Origin: Siphonodentalium dalli
Lineage: Eukaryota > Mollusca > Scaphopoda > Gadilida > Siphonodentaliidae
Direction: 5' to 3'
DNA length: 64,000 nt
Assembly (NCBI GenBank): GCA_032622095.1
Contig: CP136063.1
Span: forward strand, 29,826,987 to 29,890,986
The notes under the pieces are model-generated. The model saw nothing but the letters and a program-made list of their open reading frames with translations, made no database searches and was not told where the DNA came from. Both the position numbers and the translations under genes were made by a program. The stretch's first letter is position 1. The number at the start of each line of letters is the position of its first letter. Positions 1 to 12,250 of this stretch are shown in pieces.

Positions 1-3000
1 ATAACTGCTTCCTCCCTAATACATGGCTACATATCAGAAGTTTATCTATGTCTAATTAATGAGAGTATACAGTTCTATCGAAATCGGGCGAAAAATGTTA
101 CTTTACATCATTAACCCCAAAGCTGTGGCGGTTTTTCGTCCAATGTACCGAAGCTTCGTGACATGTACCGAAGCTTCGTGACGTGTCAGAACTCCAAGAA
201 TATACCAAAACCGGGACAACAAATGTTATCAAACGTTGAATGGTCTCCAGAAACCTCGATATTAGTCATTTCAGACCATAATTAGCATCGGATTATATAT
301 TAACCCATCGTGTAATATGTCAAAATTACACACTTTGTTACACCCACCCATATATAACTGCTTCCTCCCTAATACATGGCTACATATCAGAAGTTTATCT
401 ATGTCTAATTAATGAGAGTATACAGTTCTATCGAAATCGGGCGAAAAATGTTACTTTACATCATTAACCCCAAAGCTGTGGCGGTTTTTCGTCCAATGTA
501 CCGAAGCTTCGTGACATGTACCGAAGCTTCGTGACGTGTCAGAACTCCAAGAATATACCAAAACCGGGACAATAAATGTTATCAAACGTTGAACGGTCAC
601 CAGAAACCTCGATATTAGTCATTTCAGACCATAATTAGCATCGGATTATATATTAACCCATCGTGTAATATGTCAAAATTACACACTTTGTTACAACACC
701 CATATATAACTGCTTCCTCCCTAATACAAGGCTACAAATCAGAAGTTTATCTATGTCTAATTAATGAGAGTATACAGTTCTATCGAAATCGGGCGAAAAA
801 TGTTACTTTGCATCATTAACCCCAAAGCTGTGGCGGTTTTTCGTCCAATGTACCGAAGCTTCGTGACATGTACCGAAGCTTCGTGACGTGTCAGAACTCC
901 AAGAATATACCAAAACCGGGACAACAAATGTTATCAAACGTTGAATGATCACCAGAAACCTCGATATTAGTCATTTCAGACCATAATTAGCATCGGATTA
1001 TATATTAACCCATCGTGTAATATGTCAAAATTACACACTTTGTTACACCCACCCATATATAACTGCTTCCTCCCTAATACATGGCTACATATCAGAAGTT
1101 TATCTATGTCTAATTAATGAGAGTATACAGTTCTATCGAAATCGGGCGAAAAATGTTACTTTACATCATTAATCCGAAAGCTGTGGCGGTTTTTCGTCCA
1201 ATGTACCGAAGCTTCGTGACATGTACCGAAGCTTCGTGACGTGTCAGAACTCCAAGAATATACCAAAACCGGGACAACAAATGTTATCAAACGTTGAATG
1301 GTCACCAGAAACCTCGATATTAGTCATTTCAGACCATAATTAGCATCGGATTATATATTAACCCATCGTGTAATATGTCAAAATTGCACACTTTGTTACA
1401 CCCACCCATATATAACTGCTTCCTCCCTAATACATGGCTACATATCAGAAGTTTATCTATGTCTAATTAATGAGAGTATACAGTTCTATCGAAATCGGGC
1501 GAAAAATGTTACTTTACATCATTAACCCCAAAGCTGTGGCGGTTTTTCGTCCAATGTACCGAAGCTTCGTGACATGTACCGAAGCTTCGTGACGTGTCAG
1601 AACTCCAAGAATATACCAAAACCGGGACAACAAATGTTATCAAACGTTGAATGGTCACCAGAAACCTCGATATAAGTCATTTCAGACCATAATTAGCATC
1701 GGATTATATATTAACCCATCGTGTAATATGTCAAAATTACACACTTTGTTACACCCACCCATATATAACTGCTTCCTCCCTAATACATGGCTACATATCA
1801 GAAGTTTATCTATGTCTAATTAATGAGAGTATACAGTTCTATCGAAATCGGGCGAAAAATGTTACTTTACATCATTAACCCCAAAGCTGTGGCGGTTTTT
1901 CGTCCAATGTACCGAAGCTTCGTGACATGTACCGAAGCTTCGTGACGTGTCAGAACTCCAAGAATATACCAAAACCGGGACAATAAATGTTATCAAACGT
2001 TGAACGGTCACCAAAAACCTCGATATTAGTCATTTCAGTCCATAATTAGCATCGGATTATATATTAACCCATCGTGTAATATGTCAAAATTACACACTTT
2101 GTTACACCCACCCATATATAACTGCTTCCTCCCTAATACATGGCTACATATCAGAAGTTTATCTATGTCTAATTAATGAGAGTATACAGTTCTATCGAAA
2201 TCGGGCGAAAAATGTTACTTTACATCATTAACCCCAAAGCTGTGGCGGTTTTTCGTCCAATGTACCGAAGCTTCGTGACATGTACCGAAGCTTCGTGACG
2301 TGTCAGAACTCCAAGAATATACCAAAACCGGGACAATAAATGTTATCAAACGTTGAACGGTCACCAAAAACCTCGATATTAGTCATTTCAGACCATAATT
2401 AGCATCGGATTATATATTAACCCATCGTGTAATATGTCAAAATTACACACTTTGTTACACCCACCCATATATAACTGCTTCCTCCCTAATACATGGCTAC
2501 ATATCAGAAGTTTATCTATGTCTAATTAATGAGAGTATACAGTTCTATCGAAATCGGGCGAAAAATGTTACTTTACATCATTAACCCCAAAGCTGTGGCG
2601 GTTTTTCGTCCAATGTACCGAAGCTTCGTGACATGTACCGAAGCTTCGTGACGTGTCAGAACTCCAAGAATATACCAAAACCGGGACAATAAATGTTATC
2701 AAACGTTGAACGGTCACCAGAAACCTCGATATTAGTCATTTCAGACCATAATTAGCATCGGATTATATATTAACCCATCGTGTAATATGTCAAAATTACA
2801 CACTTTGTTACAACACCCATATATAACTGCTTCCTCCCTAATACATGGCTATATATCAGAAGTTTATCTATGTCTAATTAATGAGAGTATACAGTTCTAT
2901 CGAAATCGGGCGAAAAATGTTACTTTACATCATTAACCCCAAAGCTGTGGCGGTTTTTCGTCCAATGTACCGAAGCTTCGTGACATGTACCGAAGCTTCG

Positions 3001-6000
3001 TGACGTGTCAGAACTCCAAGAATATACCAAAACCGGGACAACAAATGTTATCAAACGTTGAATGGTCACCAGAAACCTCGATATTAGTCATTTCAGACCA
3101 TAATTAGCATCGGATTATGTATTAACCCATCGTGTAATATGTCAAAATTACACACTTTGTTACACCCACCCATATATAACTGCTTCCTCCCTAATACATG
3201 GCTATATATCAGAAGTTTATCTATGTCTAATTAATGAGAGTATACAGTTCTATCGAAATCGGGCGAAAAATGTTACTTTACATCATTAACCCCAAAGCTG
3301 TGGCGGTTTTTCGTCCAATGTACCGAAGCTTCGTGACATGTACCGAAGCTTCGTGACGTGTCAGAACTCCAAGAATATACCAAAACCGGGACAACAAATG
3401 TTATCAAACGTTGAATGGTCACCAGAAACCTCGATATTAGTCATTTCAGACCATAATTAGCATCGGATTATATATTAACCCATCGTGTAATATGTCAAAA
3501 TTACACACTTTGTTACACCCACCCATATATAACTGCTTCCTCCCTAATACATGGCTACATATCAGAAGTTTATCTATGTCTAATTAATGAGAGTATACAG
3601 TTCTATCGAAATCGGGCGAAAAATGTTACTTTACATCATTAACCCCAAAGCTGTGGCGGTTTTTCGTCCAATGTACCGAAGCTTCGTGACATGTACCGAA
3701 GCTTCGTGACGTGTCAGAACTCCAAGAATATACCAAAACCGGGACAATAAATGTTATCAAACGTTGAACGGTCACCAAAAACCTCGATATTAGTCATTTC
3801 AGACCATAATTAGCATCGGATTATATATTAACCCATCGTGTAATATGTCAAAATTACACACTTTGTTACACCCACCCATATATAACTGCTTCCTCCCTAA
3901 TACATGGCTACATATCAGAAGTTTATCTATGTCTAATTAATGAGAGTATACAGTTCTATCGAAATCGGGCGAAAAATGTTACTTTACATCATTAACCCCA
4001 AAGCTGTGGCGGTTTTTCGTCCAATGTACCGAAGCTTCGTGACATGTACCGAAGAATCGTGACGTGTCAGAACTCCAAGAATATACCAAAACCGGGACAA
4101 TAAATGTTATCAAACGTTGAACGGTCACCAGAAACCTCGATATTAGTCATTTCAGACCATAATTAGCATCGGATTATATATTAACCCATCGTGTAATATG
4201 TCAAAATTACACACTTTGTTACAACACCCATATATAACTGCTTCCTCCCTAATACATGGCTACAAATCAGAAGTTTATCTATGTCTAATTAATGAGAGTA
4301 TACAGTTCTATCGAAATCGGGCGAAAAATGTTACTTTGCATCATTAACCCCAAAGCTGTGGCGGTTTTTCGTCCAATGTACAGAAGCTTCATGACATGTA
4401 CCGAAGCTTCGTGACGTGTCAGAACTCCAAGAATATACCAAAACCGGGACAACAAATGTTATCAAACGTTGAATGGTCACCAGAAACCTCGATATTAGTC
4501 ATTTCAGACCATAATTAGCATCGGATTATATATTAACCCATCGTGTAATATGTCAAAATTACACACTTTGTTACACCCACCCATATATAACTGCTTCCTC
4601 CCTAATACATGGCTACATATCAGAAGTTTATCTATGTCTAATTAATGAGAGTATACAGTTCTATCGAAATCGGGCGAAAAATGTTACTTTACATCATTAA
4701 CCCCAAAGCTGTGGCGGTTTTTCGTCCAATGTACCGAAGCTTCGTGACATGTACCGAAGCTTCGTGACGTGTCAGAACTCCAAGAATATACCAAAACCGG
4801 GACAACAAATGTTATCAAACGTTGAATGGTCACCAGAAACCTCGATATTAGTCATTTCAGACCATAATTAGCATCGGATTATATATTAACCCATCGTGTA
4901 ATATGTCAAAATTACACACTTTGTTACACCCACCCATATATAACTGCTTCCTCCCTAATACATGGCTACATATCAGAAGTTTATCTATGTCTAATTAATG
5001 AGAGTATACAGTTCTATCGAAATCGGGCGAAAAATGTTACTTTACATCATTAACCCCAAAGCTGTGGCGGTTTTTCGTCCAATGTACCGAAGCTTCGTGA
5101 CATGTACCGAAGCTTCGTGACGTGTCAGAACTCCAAGAATATACCAAAACCGGGACAATAAATGTTATCAAACGTTGAACGGTCACCAGAAACCTCGATA
5201 TTAGTCATTTCAGACCATAATTAGCATCGGATTATATATTAACCCATCGTGTAATATGTCAAAATTACACACTTTGTTACAACACCCATATATAACTGCT
5301 TCCTCCCTAATACATGGCTACAAATCAGAAGTTTATCTATGTCTAATTAATGAGAGTATACAGTTCTATCGAAATCGGGCGAAAAATGTTACTTTGCATC
5401 ATTAACCCCAAAGCTGTGGCGGTTTTTCGTCCAATGTACCGAAGCTTCGTGACATGTACCGAAGCTTCGTGACGTGTCAGAACTCCAAGAATATACCAAA
5501 ACCGGGACAACAAATGTTATCAAACGTTGAATGATCACCAGAAACCTCGATATTAGTCATTTCAGACCATAATTAGCATCGGATTATATATTAACCCATC
5601 GTGTAATATGTCAAAATTACACACTTTGTTACACCCACCCATATATAACTGCTTCCTCCCTAATACATGGCTACATATCAGAAGTTTATCTATGTCTAAT
5701 TAATGAGAGTATACAGTTCTATCGAAATCGGGCGAAAAATGTTACTTTACATCATTAATCCCAAAGCTGTGGCGGTTTTTCGTCCAATGTACCGAAGCTT
5801 CGTGACATGTACCGAAGCTTCGTGACGTGTCAGAACTCCAAGAATATACCAAAACCGGGACAACAAATGTTATCAAACGTTGAATGGTCACCAGAAACCT
5901 CGATATTAGTCATTTCAGACCATAATTAGCATCGGATTATATATTAACCCATCGTGTAATATGTCAAAATTACACACTTTGTTACACCCACCCATATATA

Positions 6001-6440
6001 ACTGCTTCCTCCCTAATACATGGCTACATATCAGAAGTTTATCTATGTCTAATTAATGAGAGTATACAGTTCTATCGAAATCGGGCGAAAAATGTTACTT
6101 TACATCATTAACCCCAAAGCTGTGGCGGTTTTTCGTCCAATGTACCGAAGCTTCGTGACATGTACCGAAGCTTCGTGACGTGTCAGAACTCCAAGAATAT
6201 ACCAAAACCGGGACAACAAATGTTATCAAACGTTGAATGGTCACCAGAAACCTCGATATTAGTCATTTCAGACCATAATTAGCATCGGATTATATATTAA
6301 CCCATCGTGTAATACATGTATGTCAAAATTACACACTTTGTTACACCCACCATTATATAACTGCTTCCTCCCTAACACAGGGCTATATATGAGAAGTTTA
6401 TCTATGTTTATTAATGAGAGTATACGGTTCTGTCGAAACT
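1..6440 (-). repeat. 353-bp satellite array, subfamily A, minus orientation (about 18 monomers)
   Basis: The same phase point recurs at 1, 354, 706, 1059, 1412 and 1765, giving a 353-bp period (352 in units carrying the ACAACACCC variant). The array is cut by the window's left edge, so its true length is unknown. Monomers are nearly identical, differing at a few diagnostic positions. Each holds two CGAAGCTTCG palindromes 20 bp apart; rare units have one degraded (about 4053 and 4381). Read in the opposite direction the monomer aligns along its whole length with the array at 14012-40283, but differs at many fixed positions, so it is a separate subfamily. On the reverse strand the frame that stays open in subfamily B is closed here by a TAA in the units read. 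The last unit (about 6315-6440) is diverged, as expected at an array edge. Confidence 0.97.
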
Positions 6441-6985
6441 GTGATCATTCAACGTTTGATATCATTTGATGTCCCGATGGTGCATGTTGTATATTTTCTG
6501 TGAGCTCTGACACGTCACGAAGCTTCTGAACATTGGATGAAAACCCGCCACATATTTGGGATTAAGGATGCAATGTCACATTTTTCGCACGATTTCGACA
6601 GGACTGTATACTCTCATTAAGTAGACATATATAAACTTCTTATTTGTCGCCTTGTTTCAGGGAGGAAGCAGTTATATAGTGGTGGGTGTAACAGAGTGCA
6701 TAATTGACATAATTACAACATGGGTTAATATATAATGCAATGATAGTTATGGTCTGAAATGAGTAACATCGAGGTTTCTGGTGACCATTCAACGTTCCAT
6801 ATCATCTGATGTCCCGGTTTTGGTATATTATTGGAGTTCTGACACGTCACGAAGCTTCGGTACATGTCACGAAGCTTTGGTACATTTGATGAAAAGCCGC
6901 CACAAGTTTGGGGTTAAGAATGCAATGTCACATTTTCTCCCGATTTTTACAGAACTGTATACTCTCATTAAGTAGACATGGATAC
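6441..6985 (+). repeat. Two diverged, plus-oriented satellite monomers after an orientation switch
   Basis: At about 6438-6441 the sequence changes from minus-oriented monomer (ending near GTATACGGTTCTGTCGAAA) to plus-oriented monomer (beginning near GTGATCATTCAACG). One full diverged unit and one partial unit follow. The first has lost most of the paired palindrome; the second keeps related GTCACGAAGCTT boxes, one mutated. Homology ends near 6985, just after the CATTAAGTAGACATGGATA segment. These units look like decayed edge monomers and are intermediate between subfamilies A and B. Confidence 0.9.
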
Positions 6986-8095
6986 ATTTCTATGTTACAG
7001 TGCCTTTACATGTTTCGATTTATCGCATGTTTTCCTCCAAGTTCAGAACAGACCATGTAAACACATGTCAATCGTTAAGTTTTACACCGATTATCTCTGA
7101 CCTGTTTGTGAATGCAAATGGGTACCGACCCATTTTGTCTTATCAGAAGATGACTTTTATAATGACTTGAAGCTGTGTAGAGGCAATAAATATCAACTAA
7201 AGTATGTAGGAGGTATTCTCTCTGTACAGTAATTTGGAATTATTTTGTTATAGGTCACAATACACCAACAACCAAAACGCGCGATGGCCAATAATTACGC
7301 CAATATTATGCTAATCCCCGATGGTGACCAAACTATGTAATCAGGGAGCCTGCTGTGTTCTATTTGCATAATAGCGTACGAAAGATTTGGTGCCTCAGAT
7401 TTGTTACACCCCAGGAACTTCACTGAAATCTATGGAATACTATTAGGGCCACTTCCTAATCACCCCCGTGTACGTGGTATCGCCAAAACCCGAGGGTATC
7501 ACCAAACCAGACTATGCGGTTTTGATAAATGAACGTATCTTCCCTAAGATGAATCTATATAATATATCTCCCAGTTAAATGGTGATATCCACTATTCAAA
7601 ACATTATTTCGCAAAACGGAATGTTGCCTCAATGGGATAGCGACCATAGCTTGATCTCACCCCGATAAATTTAAAGTGTGTAAATCGTTTTCAGACAAAA
7701 ACCCGCATATTTCGATAATTTAAATAGTTTCCTCCATATTTATGAACTGAAATGGTCACCAAATGAAAAAAATCTAAACATAAAGGTTTTCATATCCAAC
7801 AATTAAAAGAACCCGTTGCAAAATCGATGAAAATTCGAACCTAACACGGGGGTGCAAATAGAAGTTACTGGAAGGGGGTGCATTCAGAAACTATATAGGT
7901 GAACATGCACCCCCAACAGGGACCCTCTAGCCACGTCCCTGCTAACTCATGATTTACACTGATTTAATTTTTCCATTCGTTGTACAGTTCCGGGCCTATA
8001 ATGTCGAACAACACAGACTAGCCTATACTAGTAATATGACATTAGAAGTTTAGAACATAAAACACAAACAAACATACACGTTTTCACCCTTGTAC
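6986..8095. other. Non-satellite sequence with no recognised gene
   Basis: No long reading frame, RNA gene or clear repeat is visible. The segment is AT-rich with many short stop-interrupted frames. There is a loose echo between CACCCCCGTGTACG near 7463 and the reverse-complement type ACACGGGGGTGCAAATAG near 7845, which could be remnants of a decayed inverted-repeat element, but I cannot define its ends. Confidence 0.5.
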
Positions 8096-8099
8096 ATGC

Positions 8100-8245
8100 A
8101 CCCCACCTGTGCGCCATAACATTTTGTCGCTTTCGGCGCGCCGAAACATGCGCTAATATCGCACATTTTGTCGCTTTCGGCGCGTTACTAATGGCGCACT
8201 TTTTGTCGATTTCGGAACCCGAAACGCCATTATATATATAGGAAG
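8100..8245. repeat. Short tandem repeat with TTTTGTCGCTTTCGG units
   Basis: Three copies of the motif (A/T)TTTTGTCG(C/A)TTTCGG occur about 45-55 bp apart, near 8131, 8165 and 8200, joined by GCGC-containing spacers. One GGCGCGCC palindrome lies near 8145. The element is locally much more CpG-rich than its surroundings. An open frame on the reverse strand here is a side effect of the repeat. Confidence 0.55.
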
Positions 8246-8299
8246 TATAGTATTCCATTTCCGGTTTCTTAAGTTCCGCATTCCTGGTGTTTAGGGACC

Positions 8300-8740
8300 A
8301 GAGACCCCCTCCCCCCCCCCCAAAAACAAAACAAGAAATGACTTATATACTTGCAGTACAAAGCTTTTTATATTAATAGTGCTTCAGCAATTACTGATCA
8401 ACAATACATCATTTCGGAAACGAGATTCCCTGGCTTTTTTTATTTCAGAAGGGGGTTTTGAAAGTAAGCCTATACCCCCAAAACCCCCCTTAATTACTTC
8501 TATTTGCACGTTCGAGTATAGCTGATTTTCATACTAATAGTGCTCTAGTCATCACTGATCAATAATTCACAATTCTAAAACGAAATTCCCCGGCGTTTTC
8601 ATTTCAGAATGGGCATATTTGAAAGTACCCCCCCCCCCCATTTTATTTGCACATATTGTCGAATAGTTTTCTTTGGCTGGTCATAAAAACCTCGTTTAAG
8701 AAACGAAATTCCTTGGCGTTTTCATTTAAGAAGCACAGGT
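8300..8740. repeat. About 175-bp imperfect tandem repeat with poly-C tracts
   Basis: A segment containing TAATAGTGCT, ACTGATCAA and a later ATTTCAGAA block recurs at about 8370-8455 and 8535-8615, with a shorter third piece near 8695-8735. Each copy is followed by a run of C or G residues. No coding potential is evident; the reverse-strand open frame across the third copy runs through these poly-C spacers and is not supported. Confidence 0.6.
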
Positions 8741-8763
8741 CCTCAGAAAAAAAAACATTAACC

Positions 8764-8810
8764 CTACCCCAATAATTCTTATTTGAGTAAGTATTATTGG
8801 GGTGGGGTAG
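8764..8810. repeat. Hairpin, about 18-bp arms
   Basis: CTACCCCAATAATTCTTA (8764-8781) is followed after a short loop by a near reverse complement ending GGGGTGGGGTAG at 8810. The arms differ by a few single-base changes. It may be a cruciform-forming remnant of a small foldback element. No gene lies next to it, so a terminator role is not proposed. Confidence 0.6.
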
Positions 8811-8899
8811 ACTTTTGTTCTGGGAACCTGTGTTAAGAAGGGGATAGTGAGATTGAAATAACGTACCCAACCAAAACCCGAAAAATAGTTCTAATTGCA

Positions 8900-9480
8900 C
8901 TGCCGTACGCACATATTATATTTTTCTTAATACTATCTCCACTACCATTATTCACAGACCAAACCGTTAAAAAAGCAAAATCACCCGGAGAATTCATTAA
9001 CAAGACAGTCAATGACTGTGGGGTCGCTCACCAGACTGCAAAGACTGATAAGACTGGGACTCTGGAGACCAAAACAGTGAGCACTTTTCATAATCACTTT
9101 AAAAGAAGTAGATTTAAACAGGATATGTGGCTAGAGAGACTTCAAGTATGTAGCTTGGTAAAAAACCACCTTGAAATTGCCAACTGTACACTACTGATCA
9201 CCCCCTCCTCCAGCTCAACAAGTCCCCTCCCGACCGGGATCCAGACTCCCAAGTCTTAGGTTGGAATTTCACAAGCGACACCTCAAACTTTCTCAATTGT
9301 TGGAAATTTCCAATCTCACAAGTGCCTTTTTCTAAAACCATTTAAACATGTTTGAAGCCCAATTATCTATGGACCCAAAACACAATACATGTATGTCAGA
9401 CCAATCAGTCAGGTGGTTCCAAGGTAGATGTTTTAATGAATTTGGTATTTCTATGATTTTATTGGACACAAAAGTGTTAA
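8900..9480. other. Non-repeat sequence with no recognised gene
   Basis: A 60-codon frame opens in this stretch (9077-9259), but it matches no family I recognise, has no supporting splice or promoter context and ends abruptly. I see no repeat structure. It may be unique intergenic DNA. Confidence 0.4.
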
Positions 9481-11505
9481 CTCCCCATAGACTGCCATTT
9501 CTTGACAGGTTGAGCTCATTTTAACAAATCTGTATCTCAGTCACTAAAGGATCTTCCTGATTCCTCCATACTATATGTAAGCTAAATTGTCCAAAATCCC
9601 TTGAGAAGACATTTTAAGAATTACTATAGAGACATATAGTTATGTCCCTGGTCCCACCCTTTTAACCTGGTGACCCCATCTGAATAAATTTGAATCCCAG
9701 ACACCAAAGAACCCTTCATACATATCATAAATATCAGTCAAATAGACCTGATGGTCCTTGTGAAGGAAGCATATTAAGAGGGAAACTGTCCTTCGCTTGG
9801 CCCCTATTTGACCAGGTGACCCCATTAAAAAAATCTGAATTGCAGTCAAGGAAGAACATTCCTTTCTATATAAGCCAACTAGTTCTTGCAAACATATTTT
9901 AAGAATTACTATGTAGTGAAATAGTTAAGTCTCTTGCTCTGCCCTTATTTGACTTTGTGATCCCATTTTCACAAATCTGATAAGGATAAAAATTAAGTTC
10001 CCCAGTTGAAGTTGGTGATATTCACCCATTGGGCACCTCAATCATGAATTTTATCTTCTGCAAATTAAGGGATACAGAAACTTCCTAGAAGGGAAATTTA
10101 ACTAACAACAATGTAAATTTGATACTATAGATACTTCCCAGAAGATGAGGTCTAAGCAGAATGAGATCTTGAGACTCTAGATACTTCCCAGAAGATGAGG
10201 CCTAAGCGGAATAAGGTTCTCAGAGGGTTTATTTGGTTATGCTAGCCTGCTGTGTAGGATAGCGTCACTAAATTCACCCTCTGGGAACCTCATTCTGGCT
10301 CTGCCAGGCACTCTTTGAGAAAATGAAATTAATCTGATTTTAATGACCACTGAGTGATAATATAAACAACAAGGGTGCTTCATTGATAACACCATTAATC
10401 TCATTTAAATTATGGATGACATGAATACACTCCCTGGGGACTCTGTCTAAGGCTGCAGAATCTTTATCTCTCTATCTGCCTTGCCATGTCTATCAGTTCA
10501 TAGGAGAGTTGCCTTGTAATGGGAATTTAAATAAATATACTTTATTTACCTGTGAGTTAGGATATGAGATAGGGTGGAATGCTGTTGGTTGGGGGTGGGG
10601 TTCTGGGTCATGTGGGGGGGGGTGATATATATTTTTTGTATGTTAAATTGATCAAGGAGTTCCTGAATTTTTTATTATTTTTTGGGGAATTATGGCCCTG
10701 GCTCCACCACTATTTGACCCAGTGACCCCATTTGAACAAATCTGAACCCCAGTCATTCAATGACCCCACATACCAAATATAAACTAAATCGGCTTAATGG
10801 TTATTGACAAGAAGTCGTTATAAGAATTACCAAGGAGGAATATAGTTATGGCCCTGGTTTCGCAACTGTTTGACACAGTGACCTCATTTGAACAAATATT
10901 AATGACAGTCACCTAGGGAACATCCACCCCAAATATGATCAAAATGCAAAAATGTAATTTTTTGGTTTTTAGAGTTATGTCCCTGGCTCTGCCCCTAATT
11001 GACCCAGTGACCCAATTTGAACAAATCTGATTCCCAGTCACCCAAGGTCCCTCAGTACAAAATATAAGCTAATTCGGCCCAACATTTGTGTAGAAGAAGT
11101 CATTGTAAGAATTACTATGAGTTATGGCCCTGGTTTCTCAACTAATTGACCGGGTGACCTCATTTGAACAAATCTGAACACCAGTCACCAAAGGACCCTC
11201 CATACCAAATATTAGCTAAATCGGCACAATGGTTATGGACAAGAAGTTGTTGTAAGAATTACTGTGGAGGAATAGAATTATGGCCCTGGTTTCGCAACTA
11301 TTTGACCCAGTGACCTCATTTGAACAAATCCGAATGAGAGTCACATAGGGAACATCCACACCAAATATGAACCAATTTGGTATGATGGTTTCAGAGGAGA
11401 AGGTGTTTTAAAAAAAAGTTGACGGACAGACGGACGGACGGACGACGGACGAGGAGTGATGACTATAGCTCCACCGGAGACTTTGTCTCAGGTGAGCTAA
11501 AAAGC
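9480..11505 (+). mobile_element. Interspersed repeat with internal subrepeats and a GACG-rich 3' end
   Basis: Two blocks (about 9490-9980 and 10670-11400) consist of imperfect subrepeats of roughly 165-190 bp. They share phrases such as TTATGGCCCTGG, TTTGACCCAGTGACC, CATTTGAACAAATCTGA and TAAGAATTACTATG. The central part (9981-10660) is different and includes a direct duplication around ATACTTCCCAGAAGATGAGG (near 10130 and 10180). The 3' end has a GACG-type microsatellite (about 11420-11453) followed by a terminus reading into CTCAGGTGAGCTAAAA. From memory, this terminus and the subrepeat style are typical of abundant non-autonomous elements in mollusc genomes. I see no transposase or reverse transcriptase frame, so the class is unknown. 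Confidence 0.7.
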
Positions 11506-12250
11506 GTGTGGAAAATTGTGAAACAATAAAATGTTATGGACCCCGTACGTTCACACGCTGTCAAATTTACCTGGCAAGTTTATCGGAATTTACATGTATG
11601 GCTTTATTGTCAGATATTTCGTTCCTTTGTGGAATATAAACTTCAATGAAATTTGTATTTATGTTATTAAGATGGTAGCAACAATCATGCAACAACAACA
11701 AATTATTTGTTGCCATTACAAAATCCAAAAATAGCGGACAAAATGGTGTTCGGAAGTGGTCAAATTGGGCAAATCTCGCTACATTCTACCAGATAGTTTC
11801 CATTTTTAACATATACCATGCTAAATCGATATCTGATAATAATGAGCCATATCCGGAGGATTTGGCCCTTCAGCGTCCATCAAATAAAAATAGATTTAAA
11901 ACCCAATTTCGAAGAAAAAATCTATTATTATTTTAATGCCCAGAAGGGAGTTGAACTCACCAGTGTACTGACTACTGAATACTAAAAAGATGACAGAAAT
12001 GAACCATTAGTGCCCATTTGAGCAGAAACGAGGGCATCAATATCCAAAATAGGGACAAAATGGTGACCGGCAGCAATAAAATTGGGCTTTCGCTAAAGTT
12101 CACCAGACTGTTTCCATGCCATCGAAAAAATTGGCGATCGGAAATTTAAAAAATATAGATATTTTCATTTATTTAAATTGTAACTAAAGCTTCTCATGTC
12201 GAATATAATTTATAGCCAATAGTTCTATATGCCATCAGATGAGTGTCAAA
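11506..12250. other. Non-repeat sequence with no recognised gene
   Basis: AT-rich. Phrases such as ACAAAATGGTG recur twice (about 11740 and 12057), hinting at a weak old duplication. A 67-codon frame at 11531-11734 has no recognisable domain. Nothing here supports a gene. Confidence 0.4.

Noticed and set aside
1-6330. Regular repeat spacing considered as a CRISPR array
   Set aside because: Units are 353 bp with no unique spacers between repeats, and the window is eukaryotic.
8643-8912. 89-codon reverse-strand frame
   Set aside because: It crosses poly-C tracts, a hairpin and a tandem repeat unit, so it is a chance frame.
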